Positions 52,825 to 62,297 of a stretch of 64,000 bases of DNA are shown here, one piece after another. The DNA comes from Paenibacillus woosongensis. Its GTDB lineage: Bacteria > Bacillota > Bacilli > Paenibacillales > Paenibacillaceae. The position numbers and the translations under genes were made by a program. Numbering within the stretch: position 1 is the first letter of the stretch; every line of letters begins with the position of its first letter. The notes beneath the pieces were generated by a model, which had not been told where the DNA came from, did no database searches, and worked only from the letters and a program-made list of their open reading frames with translations. The stretch is taken from positions 310,001-374,000 of the forward strand of contig NZ_WNZW01000003.1 in the NCBI RefSeq assembly GCF_009725165.1, in the 5' to 3' direction.

Positions 52825-54015
52825 ATGCAGACCAATTCATCCTTAAGTGAAAATTTGTTTACTGAAGCATTCACGCAGAATCCGTTTCCGACCTATGAAC
52901 AAATGAGAGAGAAAGAACCGATTATGCGTATGCTTTTTCCCGACGGGCATTATGGCTGGATCATTACCAGGTATAGCGATGCTGTTGAGGCTTTGAAGGA
53001 CCCTCGTTTTGTGAAGGATATGAGGAATGCTGGGATTGAAGAAGATATGCTCTTTATCAATAATAATATGTTGTTCTCCGATCCGCCGGATCATAAGAGA
53101 TTGAGAGGTTTGGTACAAAAAGCCTTTACGCCGCAGCTGATTTCCGGCATGAGGGAACGGATCCAGCAAATCGCCGATGAACTGCTGGCGGAGGTAGAAG
53201 GCCAGGAGTCGATCAATCTGATCGATGAATATGCATTTCCACTGCCGATTATCGTAATCAGCGAAATGCTGGGCGTACCGAATTCGGACCGCGATAAGTT
53301 TCGGGTCTGGTCAAATGCGCTTATCGAGCGCTCTGGCCGGGAGCCAGATGAGGACGTGCGCAATTTAATCATGGAGTTCAGGGAGTATTTGGCGGACTGG
53401 TTTTCCAAAGTGAAACAACAGCCAGGCAATGATTTGATCAGCCAATTAATTATTGCGGAGGAACAAGGAGATCGGCTTACGGAGCATGAGCTGTTTAATC
53501 TGGTTATGCTGCTCATCATTGCTGGTCACGAAACGACTGTCAATTTGATCGGCAACGGTATTCTTGCACTGCTCCAGCATCCGGAACAGCTTCGGGCCCT
53601 GCAGAGCCGTCCGGAGCTGATTCATACAGCGATCGAAGAAGTGCTCCGTTACAACGGTCCCGTTGAATTCAGTACTGGCCGTTGGGTTAAGGAGGACCTT
53701 GAATTCAAGGGTGTATCTATGAAAAGAGGAGAATCCGTGATTATTTCCCTAAGCTCGGCAAACCGGGACCCGGAGCAGTTCAACGATCCCGATCTTTTTG
53801 ATATTTCAAGGGAGAAGAGCCCGCATCTGGCCTTTGGCAAAGGCATCCATTTATGTCTCGGTGCGCCGCTCGCCCGGCTGGAAGGGGAAATTGCGATCAA
53901 CACTCTGCTGAAGCGATATCCGAATATTCGGCTCAAAGTCGATGTAAGCGAGCTGGAATGGCGGCCGGGAATGATCGTCCGGGGAGTTAAGGAAATGCCG
54001 TTGTATTTGGAGTAG
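52825..54015 (+). CDS. cytochrome P450 (CYP107-like)
   Basis: A 396-residue soluble bacterial P450. The heme Cys344 lies in AFGKGIHLCLGAPLARLE, the oxygen-binding I-helix motif is AGHETT (from residue 233), the ExxR motif is Glu272-x-x-Arg275 (EEVLRY), and FSDPPDHKRLRGLVQKAFTP is near residue 85. It most resembles the Bacillales CYP107 group (BioI/PksS/YjiB types). No ferredoxin, reductase or biosynthetic genes are adjacent, so the substrate is unknown. ATG 52825 is preferred over ATG 52801 because GAGAGGAG lies between them. Confidence 0.92.
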   Translation: MQTNSSLSENLFTEAFTQNPFPTYEQMREKEPIMRMLFPDGHYGWIITRYSDAVEALKDPRFVKDMRNAGIEEDMLFINNNMLFSDPPDHKRLRGLVQKAFTPQLISGMRERIQQIADELLAEVEGQESINLIDEYAFPLPIIVISEMLGVPNSDRDKFRVWSNALIERSGREPDEDVRNLIMEFREYLADWFSKVKQQPGNDLISQLIIAEEQGDRLTEHELFNLVMLLIIAGHETTVNLIGNGILALLQHPEQLRALQSRPELIHTAIEEVLRYNGPVEFSTGRWVKEDLEFKGVSMKRGESVIISLSSANRDPEQFNDPDLFDISREKSPHLAFGKGIHLCLGAPLARLEGEIAINTLLKRYPNIRLKVDVSELEWRPGMIVRGVKEMPLYLE

Positions 54016-54137
54016 GACGTAAATACGCAACATATTAGGGGAGTGCGAAGGGGCTGTCCAAAGCGTGATCATCCGTGCTGGGGGCACCCCTCTTTTATAC
54101 CAACTACTGGATACTAAGCTGTCTTGCAGGTCGTACA

Positions 54138-54325
54138 GTAAATGGATTTCATACATCTAATTATTCTCTAAACGAATGATGAAGGGGATTAGATGGATTT
54201 TATGCAGCTATTTCAAGAATCCATACCTTGTTTGGCAATTGTTCTGCTTCTAACGACATGAAATCCATTTAAATTTACATTTTCATCTTGGCCGTAGAAA
54301 TTAACTACTATAGATCCATTTAGAT
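54138..54325 (-). repeat. dispersed intergenic repeat, copy 2 (inverted)
   Basis: An inverted, diverged copy of 34313-34502. It has AAATGGATTTCAT (54140-54152) and ATGAAATCCATTT (54258-54270), again exactly 105 bp apart. It lies downstream of the P450 gene in a 588-bp gene-free region (54016-54603). A GTAAG-rich stretch (54356-54401) follows, with nothing recognisable in it. Confidence 0.75.
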
Positions 54326-54540
54326 AAGTCTTGAACTATTCAAAGGGTGTAGGGCAAGTAAGAAAGTAAGCAAGCAACTAGGTACGCAGGTGGGTAAGAA
54401 GGTATAATGTTCCTGCGGGCACTAGCCCCACATCCCTTGAATGATATACATACATAAGAGATAGCACTCCAGTCTTAGAGGCGACCACAAACATATATTC
54501 CGAAGTTAAAGGGGGGTTGTTATTCGTAGCCATCCGCAAT

Positions 54541-54568
54541 TTTTCAAACGGGCGGAAGATGCTATAAT
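54541..54568 (+). promoter_or_regulatory. probable promoter of yeeI
   Basis: TTTTCA (54541-54546), 16-bp spacer, TATAAT (54563-54568), 36 bp before the ATG. Confidence 0.5.
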
Positions 54569-54603
54569 AGGAACGTAAAATAATAAAAGAAAGCGGGAAC
54601 AAC

Positions 54604-55323
54604 ATGGGTCGTAAATGGAATAATATTAAAGAGAAGAAAGCATCGAAGGATGCGAATACGAGTCGTATATATGCGAAGTTCGGCGTCGAGATCTACGTGG
54701 CAGCCAAGAAAGGGGAGCCGGATCCTGAATCGAACCGCGCATTGAAGGTCGTGCTTGAACGCGCCAAAACGTATAACGTGCCGAAGGCGATAATTGACCG
54801 TGCTTTGGACAAGGCTAAGGGCAGCTCGGAAGAAACCTATGAAGAGCTGCGTTATGAGGGCTTTGGGCCAAACGGTTCAATGGTCATTGTGGACACCTTG
54901 ACGAATAACGTAAACCGGACGGCGCCCGAAGTACGCTCGGCCTTCAACAAGAACGGCGGAAGCATGGGAGTAAGCGGCTCGGTATCCTATATGTTCGATG
55001 CCACGGCAGTTATTGGCGTAGCGGATAAAACGATCGATGAAGTTTTTGAGATTCTGATGGAGGCGGACCTGGACGTCCGGGATATCATTGAGGAAGAGGA
55101 CAACGTCATCGTTTATGCAGAGCCGGATCAGTTCCATGCTGTGCAGGAGGCTTTCCGCAGCGCCGGCATTTCGGAATTTACCGTGGCCGAGCTGACGATG
55201 CTGGCTCAGAACTACGTGAATCTTTCGGAGGAAGCGCAAGCGCAATTTGAGAAATTGATCGATGCACTGGAGGATTTGGAAGACGTACAGCAGGTATATC
55301 ATAACGTGGAGCTGGAGGATTAA
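54604..55323 (+). CDS. yeeI: YebC/TACO1/PmpR family protein, YeeI type
   Basis: The 239-residue protein has the same length and near-identical start ([20 protein letters not shown]) as B. subtilis YeeI. Domain order is an N-terminal three-helix part (about 1-75, [16 protein letters not shown]), then two alpha/beta domains ([20 protein letters not shown] and [16 protein letters not shown]). The family was called a transcription regulator. Recent work on family members supports a ribosome-associated translation role at difficult stretches such as polyproline. Transcribed alone, between its own promoter and terminator. Confidence 0.94.
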   Translation: MGRKWNNIKEKKASKDANTSRIYAKFGVEIYVAAKKGEPDPESNRALKVVLERAKTYNVPKAIIDRALDKAKGSSEETYEELRYEGFGPNGSMVIVDTLTNNVNRTAPEVRSAFNKNGGSMGVSGSVSYMFDATAVIGVADKTIDEVFEILMEADLDVRDIIEEEDNVIVYAEPDQFHAVQEAFRSAGISEFTVAELTMLAQNYVNLSEEAQAQFEKLIDALEDLEDVQQVYHNVELED

Positions 55324-55345
55324 TCCTTCTGCGCCCATACAAAAT

Positions 55346-55388
55346 AAAGCAGCTTAATTTCTCTTGAAGAGATTTAAGCTGCTTTTTT
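55346..55388 (+). terminator. terminator of yeeI
   Basis: AAAGCAGCTTAATTTCTC (55346-55363) pairs with GAGATTTAAGCTGCTTT (55368-55384), followed by a T-run. With the A-rich left side it may also stop the minus-strand TetR gene. Confidence 0.88.
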
Positions 55389-55408
55389 CCGATCACCTAT
55401 AAAAACAA

Positions 55409-56299
55409 TTAGCCCCCAAACACGAGCTTTTCGATATGCTTCAGCACATGGCGAAGACCGTGCTCCTTCTCCATGAATCCGATCAGCGAGCGGATCAATA
55501 CCGGCTTGTGCTGCTTGGCTTGCAATGCCTCCTGGAGCAGTTCAGCGGCTTCCTGCAGCTCAGCTTTTTTAAAATTTGTAATCTGCAGCTCAGGTATGGT
55601 GGTCATGAGGTCATTGAGCAGGTCAGGCAGTCTGTGGCGGGTACAAAAAGACTCTCCCTGCAGCGCAGATTGCATGTACACTTCCATATCCTCCCGTTTG
55701 AGCAGCGGAGGTCTGCTGGCGGCCTGTGTATTCGCTGCCATATCTTCCATGCAATGAACGATAAACTCAGCCACGTCGCGAAGAATGAGCGATCTTTTCT
55801 CGAACACCATCAGGAAAATGATCTCGCGAATAATTCCGTTATAAATGAAGACAAGGTCCCAGACGTTGGAGCGGATTCCTTCACCAAAAACCCGAATAAG
55901 GCTCTCTATATTACTTTTGAGCAGGCTCGCTCTCATTTGAAACAAAATGGGGGCGACCTTGCCATCAGGCGTCGAGAATTTCTTCATTTCCTGCATCATG
56001 TAATTGTTGTTCAAGAAAAATTCGCATTGGCATTCCGTTTCGCGGATAAAAATCTCCTTCGAGGACAGCGACTTGTCGCTTTGAATTTGCTCTTTCCGCT
56101 CAATCAAGCTCTCCTGCTGAGATAATAAAATTTCAATCAGGATGTCTTCCTTCGAGCTGAAAAAATTATATAAGGAGCCTTTGGCTACGCCGCAGTCGTC
56201 AGCAATATTTTGGATCGAGGTAGCAAGATATCCTTTTTCTAAAAAGAAACGCATCGCCGAATTCAAAATTTTCTGCTTGGTTACACTCAAAACCCTCAC
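55409..56299 (-). CDS. TetR/AcrR family regulator, probable repressor of the divergent efflux gene
   Basis: A TetR-type regulator of about 296 residues, long for the family (usually about 200). The N-terminal helix-turn-helix reads ILNSAMRFFLEKGYLATSIQ then NIADDCGVAKGSLYNFFSSK. The C-terminal ligand part is extended by about 100 residues. The start is uncertain: GTG 56299 with AGGGA upstream is preferred; TTG 56290 and an earlier in-frame start at 56332 are possible. It is divergent from a DHA2 efflux gene 173 bases away, the classical repressor/pump pairing. The intergenic region holds a perfect 16-bp palindrome. Confidence 0.85.
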   Translation of the reverse strand: MRVLSVTKQKILNSAMRFFLEKGYLATSIQNIADDCGVAKGSLYNFFSSKEDILIEILLSQQESLIERKEQIQSDKSLSSKEIFIRETECQCEFFLNNNYMMQEMKKFSTPDGKVAPILFQMRASLLKSNIESLIRVFGEGIRSNVWDLVFIYNGIIREIIFLMVFEKRSLILRDVAEFIVHCMEDMAANTQAASRPPLLKREDMEVYMQSALQGESFCTRHRLPDLLNDLMTTIPELQITNFKKAELQEAAELLQEALQAKQHKPVLIRSLIGFMEKEHGLRHVLKHIEKLVFGG

Positions 56300-56366
56300 T
56301 CTTTCCCTAAAAAATGTTTGACATTGGTTCAAATTTAAGTAGAATTATTGTATTCAATGACCAGGC

Positions 56367-56382
56367 GGTTTTTTAAAAAACC
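56367..56382. promoter_or_regulatory. 16-bp palindrome, candidate TetR operator
   Basis: GGTTTTTTAAAAAACC is a perfect palindrome midway between the divergent TetR and efflux genes. A second imperfect inverted repeat, CCCCTATAT/ATATATTCGGGG, lies at about 56411-56436. Confidence 0.45.
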
Positions 56383-56472
56383 ATGTAGTCGTGACGAGTT
56401 TTTTGTTTTCCCCTATATCCTAACATATATTCGGGGAAATCATTACACAGAGAAATGGAGAGAAAATAACTC

Positions 56473-57957
56473 ATGTCCAAAGACGCCATCCATGAACCGG
56501 CAGAGTTTTCTATGAAGTCGTTAATAGCTCCTCTGCTGGCGGTTATTCTGGGAATGATCATGGTTATTCTCGATAGTACGGTCATCAATGTGGCTATACC
56601 AAATTTGCAGCAATACTTCGGCACCTCGCTAAAGGCTATCCAGTGGACGATAACGGGATATACCCTGGCGTTGTCCGCCGTTATTCCGCTTGCGGGCTGG
56701 ATGACGGATAAGTACGGCGCAAAGAAGGTATTCTTGATTACGATTACCTTGTTTACACTGGGCTCTGTACTATGTTCCTTGGCACAGACGTCCGAACAGC
56801 TCGTCATTTTCCGGGTGATTCAAGGGCTGGGCGGAGGCATGGTTGCTCCGATCGGCATGGCGATGGTGTTCAAGCTGGCTCCACCCGATAAGAGAGGGGC
56901 GGTCATGGGAATGCTGGGCATTCCGATGCTGCTTGCGCCAGCTTCTGGACCGATTTTATCGGGCTGGTTAATTAAAATCGCTTCATGGCATTGGATTTTC
57001 CTGATTAATCTGCCCATCGGCATCGCCGCGATCATTGTTGGTATTAAATTCCTGCCGAAGTTTGAGAGCAGGAAGGTTCCGGGGCTGGATATCCTGGGGA
57101 TGATCCTGGCACCGATCGCGTTTGCAACGCTGGCTTTTGGCGTAAATGAAGGGGGAACGGAATGGTCCTCCCCGGTTACATTAACAGCACTCCTTGTTGG
57201 GGGCATCGCGCTGATTATTTTCATTATCGTAGAATTGAATAAAAAAGAACCGCTCCTCGAGCTGCGTGTCTTCGGCTCTTCCGATTTCACCAGGGGTGTG
57301 CTGCTATCCTGGATCGTGCAGATTGCGCTGTTCGGTGCGATTCTGATGGTGCCTCTCTATTTGCAGAACGTAAGAGGGTTTACGCCGCTGCAGAGCGGGT
57401 TCACGACGCTGGCCCAGGCGCTGGCCTCCATGACCATGATGCCGATTGGAGGAAGGCTGTTTGATAAATGGGGGGCGCGTCCGCTGGCCATGACCGGGTT
57501 GACTCTGATTTCCACGGCTTTGTTCCTGCTCTCACAGATCAAGGTAGATACGTCGATGATCATGGTTGTAATGCCGCTTATTCTTATGGGGGCAGGCATG
57601 GGCATGACGATGATGCCGTTAAATACGCATATTCTTAATTCGGCGCCCCGTAAGCTTGTGAATCGTGTGACACCGTTGACTTCGGCAACGCAGCAGGTTG
57701 TTACTTCCTTTGCTATCGCCGGATTGACGGGCTATTTAACTTCAAATATAACGAAGCATATGACGGCACCGGAGACAGCCGGAGATGTCATGGCGAGTTC
57801 AACGTTAGCGTTTGGCGATACCTTCTTTCTGACAGCTTGCATTGCGGTTTCCGGGCTGCTGCTCAGCATTCTGCTGCGCAAGCCGCGGAGCAAACCGGAG
57901 GAGGAGCTGCCGGAGAACGAATCGATGCCGGATGCTAAAGCGATGATTTCACATTAA
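56473..57957 (+). CDS. DHA2 family (14-TM) MFS multidrug efflux protein
   Basis: A 494-residue drug:H+ antiporter of the EmrB/QacA type with about 14 helices. Motifs are LDSTVINVAIPNLQQYFGTS in TM1, IQWTITGYTLALSAVIPLAG, the motif A-like GWMTDKYGAKKVFLI, the motif C-like APASGPILSGWLI and LFDKWGARPLAM. It is controlled most likely by the divergent TetR repressor. It is a family relative of the pump at 6.7 kb but clearly distinct. Substrates unknown. Confidence 0.9.
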   Translation: MSKDAIHEPAEFSMKSLIAPLLAVILGMIMVILDSTVINVAIPNLQQYFGTSLKAIQWTITGYTLALSAVIPLAGWMTDKYGAKKVFLITITLFTLGSVLCSLAQTSEQLVIFRVIQGLGGGMVAPIGMAMVFKLAPPDKRGAVMGMLGIPMLLAPASGPILSGWLIKIASWHWIFLINLPIGIAAIIVGIKFLPKFESRKVPGLDILGMILAPIAFATLAFGVNEGGTEWSSPVTLTALLVGGIALIIFIIVELNKKEPLLELRVFGSSDFTRGVLLSWIVQIALFGAILMVPLYLQNVRGFTPLQSGFTTLAQALASMTMMPIGGRLFDKWGARPLAMTGLTLISTALFLLSQIKVDTSMIMVVMPLILMGAGMGMTMMPLNTHILNSAPRKLVNRVTPLTSATQQVVTSFAIAGLTGYLTSNITKHMTAPETAGDVMASSTLAFGDTFFLTACIAVSGLLLSILLRKPRSKPEEELPENESMPDAKAMISH

Positions 57958-57974
57958 TCTGGATCAAGCTATCG

Positions 57975-58018
57975 GCCCTCAGACTTTCTATCCTATAGAA
58001 GGTTTGGGGGCTGTTCCT
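57975..58018 (+). terminator. terminator-like hairpin after the efflux gene
   Basis: GCCCTCAGACTTTCTAT (57975-57991) pairs with ATAGAAGGTTTGGGGGC (57995-58011), including G-U and mismatched pairs, followed by a modest T-rich stretch. Confidence 0.6.
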
Positions 58019-58177
58019 ATTTTCGGTGCATGTTATTTTGGACATTGTTCACAAGTGAGCCGGCTATTAAACTACTCTAGCCCGCTTCTGATATGTTATC
58101 ATGAGGAAAGCAACAATGATGATGTTATGTAGCAATTGCTAGAACGAATATCTCTGGAGAATGGATGGAGTATACAT

Positions 58178-60016
58178 ATGAAGTATCGTAATTTGGAAGA
58201 ATGCGTCGTTGATTTGGAGAGACATGGGCATCTGGTTCGTATCCGTGAGGAAGTGGACCCTTATCTGGAAATGGCCGCTATTCATTTGCGCGTTTATGAA
58301 GCCGGAGGACCGGCACTTTTGTTTGAGAACATCAAGGGCACGAAATATCGGGCTGTCTCCAATCTTTTCGGTACGATCGAGCGGAGCAAGTTTATTTTTC
58401 GCAATACGTGGCAGGCGGCAGAGAACGTCATCGCTTTGCGCAATGATCCGATGAAAGCCTTGAAGAAGCCGTTTCAAAGCATGAGTTCCGGTTTAGCCGC
58501 CCTGACTGCGCTGCCTGTCAAGAAACCAGGGGGGCTGCCGTCCGGCATGCAGGAAATACAAATTTCGGATTTGCCGCAAATCCATCATTGGCCGATGGAC
58601 GGAGGAGCGTTCATTACGCTTCCGCAAGTGTACACAGAGGATCCGGACAAGCCGGGAATTATGAATTCCAATCTGGGCATGTACCGCGTGCAGCTTAGCG
58701 GCAACGACTATGAGATCAACAGAGAAGTCGGTATGCACTATCAAATCCATCGCGGAATCGGCATTCACCAGGACAAGGCCAACAAGCTAGGTAAGCCGCT
58801 GAAGGTAAGCTGCTTTGTCGGCGGTCATCCAGCGCATTCCCTGGCTGCCGTCATGCCGCTGCCGGAGGGAATGAGCGAGCTGACGATTGCGGGAATGCTC
58901 TCCGGGCGGCGTTTTCGCTATAGTTATGTTGACGGCTATTGCATCAGCCATGACGCTGATTTCGTCATTACGGGTGAAATTCATCCCGGAGAGACAAAGC
59001 CGGAGGGACCTTTTGGTGATCATCTGGGCTACTATAGCTTGGTTCATCCTTTCCCCGTCATGAAGGTACACAAAGTATACGCGAAACCGAATGCTATCTG
59101 GCCGTTTACGGTTGTCGGACGTCCTCCGCAGGAGGATACGGCGTTTGGTGAGCTGATCCACGAGCTGACCGGTGATGCCGTCAAGCTGGAGGTTCCGGGC
59201 GTGAAAGAGGTACAGGCGGTTGACGCTGCAGGCGTGCATCCGCTCCTGTTCGCGATCGGCAGCGAGCGATATACGCCGTACCAGGAGGTCAAGCAGCCGG
59301 CCGAGCTGTTGACAATTGCCAATCATATTCTAGGAACGAACCAATTGAGCTTGGCGAAATATTTGTTTATTACCGCCGAAGATAAGCAGCCGCTAAGCAC
59401 TTATCGCGAAGTCGAATTCTTGAGCTATATTCTAGAGCGTATCGACCTGCATCGGGATATCCATTTTCATACGAACACGACAATCGATACACTTGATTAT
59501 TCCGGTACAGGACTGAACACCGGGAGCAAGGTTGTTTTTGCAGCATATGGGGAGAAGAAAAGGGAGCTCTGTACGGAGGTTCCTGACGGGCTGAAGGACA
59601 TGCGCGGCTATGAAAACGTCCGTTTCGTCCTGCCGGGCATCGTCGCCATGGAGGGACCAGCGTTTAGAGATTACGCGAGCGCGAATAAGGAGATGGATGA
59701 GCTCAGCAAGGCGATCGCGGCAAAAGGAGAATTCCCTTCCTGCCCAATGATTATTCTATGCGACGACAGCGAGTTTCTGAGCGCATCTCTGAGCAATTTT
59801 CTCTGGGTGACCTTCACGCGCAGCAATCCGTCTCATGATATTTACGGAGTAAACAGCTATTACGACAACAAGCATTGGGCTTGTGACAACGTCATTATCG
59901 ATGCCCGCAGCAAGCCACATCAAGCGCCGCCGCTCATTCCCGACCCGGCGGTGGAGAAGAACATTGAGCGCTTGTTTGTTAAAGGTGCTAGTTTAGGTGG
60001 GATCAAGATAGGATAG
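58178..60016 (+). CDS. UbiD family prenylated-FMN decarboxylase
   Basis: A 612-residue UbiD-type enzyme, longer than E. coli UbiD (about 497). It begins RNLEECVVDLERHGHLVRIR, and typical prFMN/metal-site stretches follow: NSNLGMYRVQLSGNDYEINR, MHYQIHRGIGIHQDKA, and GPFGDHLGYYSLVHPFPVMK with the conserved Glu/Asp region just before it (GETKPEGPFGDH). UbiD enzymes reversibly decarboxylate aromatic or unsaturated acids with a cofactor made by UbiX. No ubiX is adjacent. ATG 58178 has GGATGGAG 7 bases before it; an upstream in-frame ATG has no site. Substrate not identifiable. Confidence 0.9.
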   Translation: MKYRNLEECVVDLERHGHLVRIREEVDPYLEMAAIHLRVYEAGGPALLFENIKGTKYRAVSNLFGTIERSKFIFRNTWQAAENVIALRNDPMKALKKPFQSMSSGLAALTALPVKKPGGLPSGMQEIQISDLPQIHHWPMDGGAFITLPQVYTEDPDKPGIMNSNLGMYRVQLSGNDYEINREVGMHYQIHRGIGIHQDKANKLGKPLKVSCFVGGHPAHSLAAVMPLPEGMSELTIAGMLSGRRFRYSYVDGYCISHDADFVITGEIHPGETKPEGPFGDHLGYYSLVHPFPVMKVHKVYAKPNAIWPFTVVGRPPQEDTAFGELIHELTGDAVKLEVPGVKEVQAVDAAGVHPLLFAIGSERYTPYQEVKQPAELLTIANHILGTNQLSLAKYLFITAEDKQPLSTYREVEFLSYILERIDLHRDIHFHTNTTIDTLDYSGTGLNTGSKVVFAAYGEKKRELCTEVPDGLKDMRGYENVRFVLPGIVAMEGPAFRDYASANKEMDELSKAIAAKGEFPSCPMIILCDDSEFLSASLSNFLWVTFTRSNPSHDIYGVNSYYDNKHWACDNVIIDARSKPHQAPPLIPDPAVEKNIERLFVKGASLGGIKIG

Positions 60017-61337
60017 AATGATCTCGTCCCTAAAAGGGATGAGATCATTTTTTTGCAACCCTCTAGTCCAAGGTATTTATGTTGCCGTGTGTTTGCGCGG
60101 ACTTGAAAAATATTATTGTTATAAGAAATCTCAAGTAGGCCTTGATTATCGTCTACTAGCTTTTTTATACTTTTCAATCCAATGCCACGTGAGCGTGCGG
60201 ACTTAGAAGAGCAAATTTCTCCGTGAATATTTGTTCGAATAACATTAACATAGGGATTTGAAATTCTTATAAACAAACTTTCATTCAGGTAATGTAACTG
60301 TATTTTTATATATCCATTGCTATTGTTTTTTTCTTTACATGCTTCTATTGCATTGTCCAACGCGTTACCCAAAAGAACACTGATTAGAGTTGTGTCTAGA
60401 TCCAGTCTAGGTGGGATGTTTACATCCAAGTAAAAAGGAATGTTATTTTTTGCGGCAACCTGACTTTTGTAATTAATTATCGAATCGATAATAATATTTC
60501 CATTATTCGAAATGCCTAGTGGTTTTTCGATATTTCCAAGTAATTGGTCTAATTCCTTAATGCCTTTTTCACTTTCACCAGATTGAAGTTTCGCACGTAG
60601 TCCAAGAAGTATATTTTTAAAGTCATGTTGAAACTTAATGGATTCTTCCTGCATTTCTTTTGTTAAGAAATATTGATTCACATAATATGCGTTTTGTTGC
60701 TCTAACAATCGACTTTTGTTCTGAATAGATTGGACACAAACAACGCGATCACATAACACAAACATTAAAAAATTAATCATAAGCAATCCAGTTGATGTTA
60801 TGGGAAATAAAACAGGATTAGTACGAAACAATAAATTGGTAGATAATTGAACTATACATATAATACTTATAAATGGACAACAAAATAAGAAGATCCAATG
60901 CCATGCTGTTAATGTACCGTTTCCATATGCTTTAGTTACACGCACTAGTATGAAAGCTAACATAAACATCATAAATTTTGAAAGAAAGAGTGTAATAATA
61001 TATCCACTTGTAGAAGAAACAGGCGGCATCGCCGCATCACATAGGAAGATAAGTGCTACAATGAACAAAGCGGCACTAATCCTCCACTTTAAATTCCCCT
61101 TGTACAAAAGTGATAGTAAAATTATTAGTCCTATGTTTATTAGAAGTGAAACTGATCCAGTCAATGGACTGAAACGCAGCGAAGCGTGCATACAAAATAG
61201 AGGCAGTAAGTGATAACAAGATTAGATTTACTCTCAATACGGCAATTGAAGCAATGTCCAAAAAAATAATGAATAATAAACGGTAGAAAGGAAAGCGTTG
61301 CTAAATAAAATAACTCTTCCAAAATTATATTATCCAA
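59920..61337 (-). pseudogene. frameshifted AgrC/GHKL-type sensor histidine kinase
   Basis: A coherent kinase is spread over three frames. From TTG 61337 (GGGGGAG upstream) comes EELFYLATLSFLPFIIHYFF. After an A7 run near 61260 the next frame gives LDIASIAVLRVNLILLSLTA then SILYARF. After a second shift near 61190 the long frame gives SPLTGSVSLLINIGLIILLS, more helices, the phospho-acceptor region KFQHDFKNILLGLRAK, the N-box LLGNALDNAIEACKE and the G-box RSRGIGLKSIKKLV. The frame misses a normal stop and reads through the ubiD terminator into ubiD, ending at 59920. Membrane N-half and GHKL half fit AgrC-like peptide sensors. Confidence 0.7.
60019..60056 (+). terminator. terminator of the ubiD-type gene
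   Basis: AATGATCTCGTCCCT (60019-60033) pairs with GGGATGAGATCATT (60038-60051), loop AAAA, then a T-run to 60056. Confidence 0.93.
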
Positions 61338-62068
61338 TCAAACTCCCCCTGAACTTTAAATAGTTTTTCTTTACAGAGGCACTGTTCCTTTCGCTGATTG
61401 GTAATTGTATTCCAGTTACTAGAAATACCTTTTTATAGCTAATCTCCCTAATATAGTGAAAATTCACTATGTAAGATTGATGGATTCTTATGAAGTTGGT
61501 AAAAGGGAGCTTTTTCTCTTCCTCACTTAATGTGCTGTAGTATTGAATCTCATTATCTTTAGTATAAAGATGAATTTTTCTAATTTTACTCTCCAAATAT
61601 ACAATATCCCGGAATGGAACTAAGATTTCTCTCCCTTTTTGATGTATTGGAAGGAAGTTTTTTTTACCTTCCTGTCGCTTATGGATGGCTTTCTTAATAG
61701 GCAGTTTCTAATTTATTTTTAAATGCTAGTGATTCGATAGGTTTTTTAATAAAACCTGAGGGCTGAACATCAAAAAGCTGTATATGGTATTCTTCGTGAC
61801 TCGAAATATATATCAGCTGCACAAGATCATTATTATCATCTGCTCTCAAAATATGCCCAGCTTGAATACCATCAATACCCTCCATCTCAATATCCATAAA
61901 AATAATATCGAATGGGCAGGCATTCTGAATGGCCTTAGTGAAGCTTTTGCCTGAGTAAAAAATAGAAATTTCTATTTTTTCAGGAAAGTTGTTCAGTGTA
62001 TCCAATATTAACGCTTCGACAAATTCTGTTGTCCTCAAATCATCATCACAAACAGCGATATGAATCAC
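61330..62068 (-). pseudogene. frameshifted AgrA/LytTR-type response regulator
   Basis: GTG 62068 (AAAGGAATG upstream) starts a receiver domain: IHIAVCDDDLRTTEFVEALI, phospho-acceptor Asp in FDIIFMDIEMEGIDGIQAGH, conserved Lys in FIKKPIES. The frame stops at 61694. A one-base shift at the GG of 61700-61701 restores ETAIKKAIHKRQEGKKNFLP, IHQKGREILVPFRDIVYLES and the LytTR DNA-binding domain (KIRKIHLYTKDNEIQYY, FIRIHQSYIVNFHYI) to a stop at 61330. Reconstructed length is about 245 residues, normal for AgrA-like regulators. Its stop overlaps the kinase start. Confidence 0.75.
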
Positions 62069-62297
62069 GCAATCATTCCTTTCAAAAATTACCTGCAATA
62101 TATTATACAATTTTAGGAATTATACCCATATGATGATTGTTTCTTTCGGTGATTAAACCTCGTTAATTACAAAATTAGCCTTATTATGAACAACTTGTGT
62201 TAGAAATCTTTATACGAATGATAATATTACTTTGTAAATAAATTATTATCAAGTCAGATGTTATGAAAGCGTAGAAGCAAGAGGAGGAAAATTCTAG

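Noticed and set aside
54356..54401. GTAAG-rich stretch after the second repeat copy
   Set aside because: Irregular short repeats, not a proper tandem array; no function suggested.
55436..56125. 229-codon plus-strand frame opposite the TetR gene
   Set aside because: Antisense shadow; the minus strand carries a clear helix-turn-helix and full TetR sequence.
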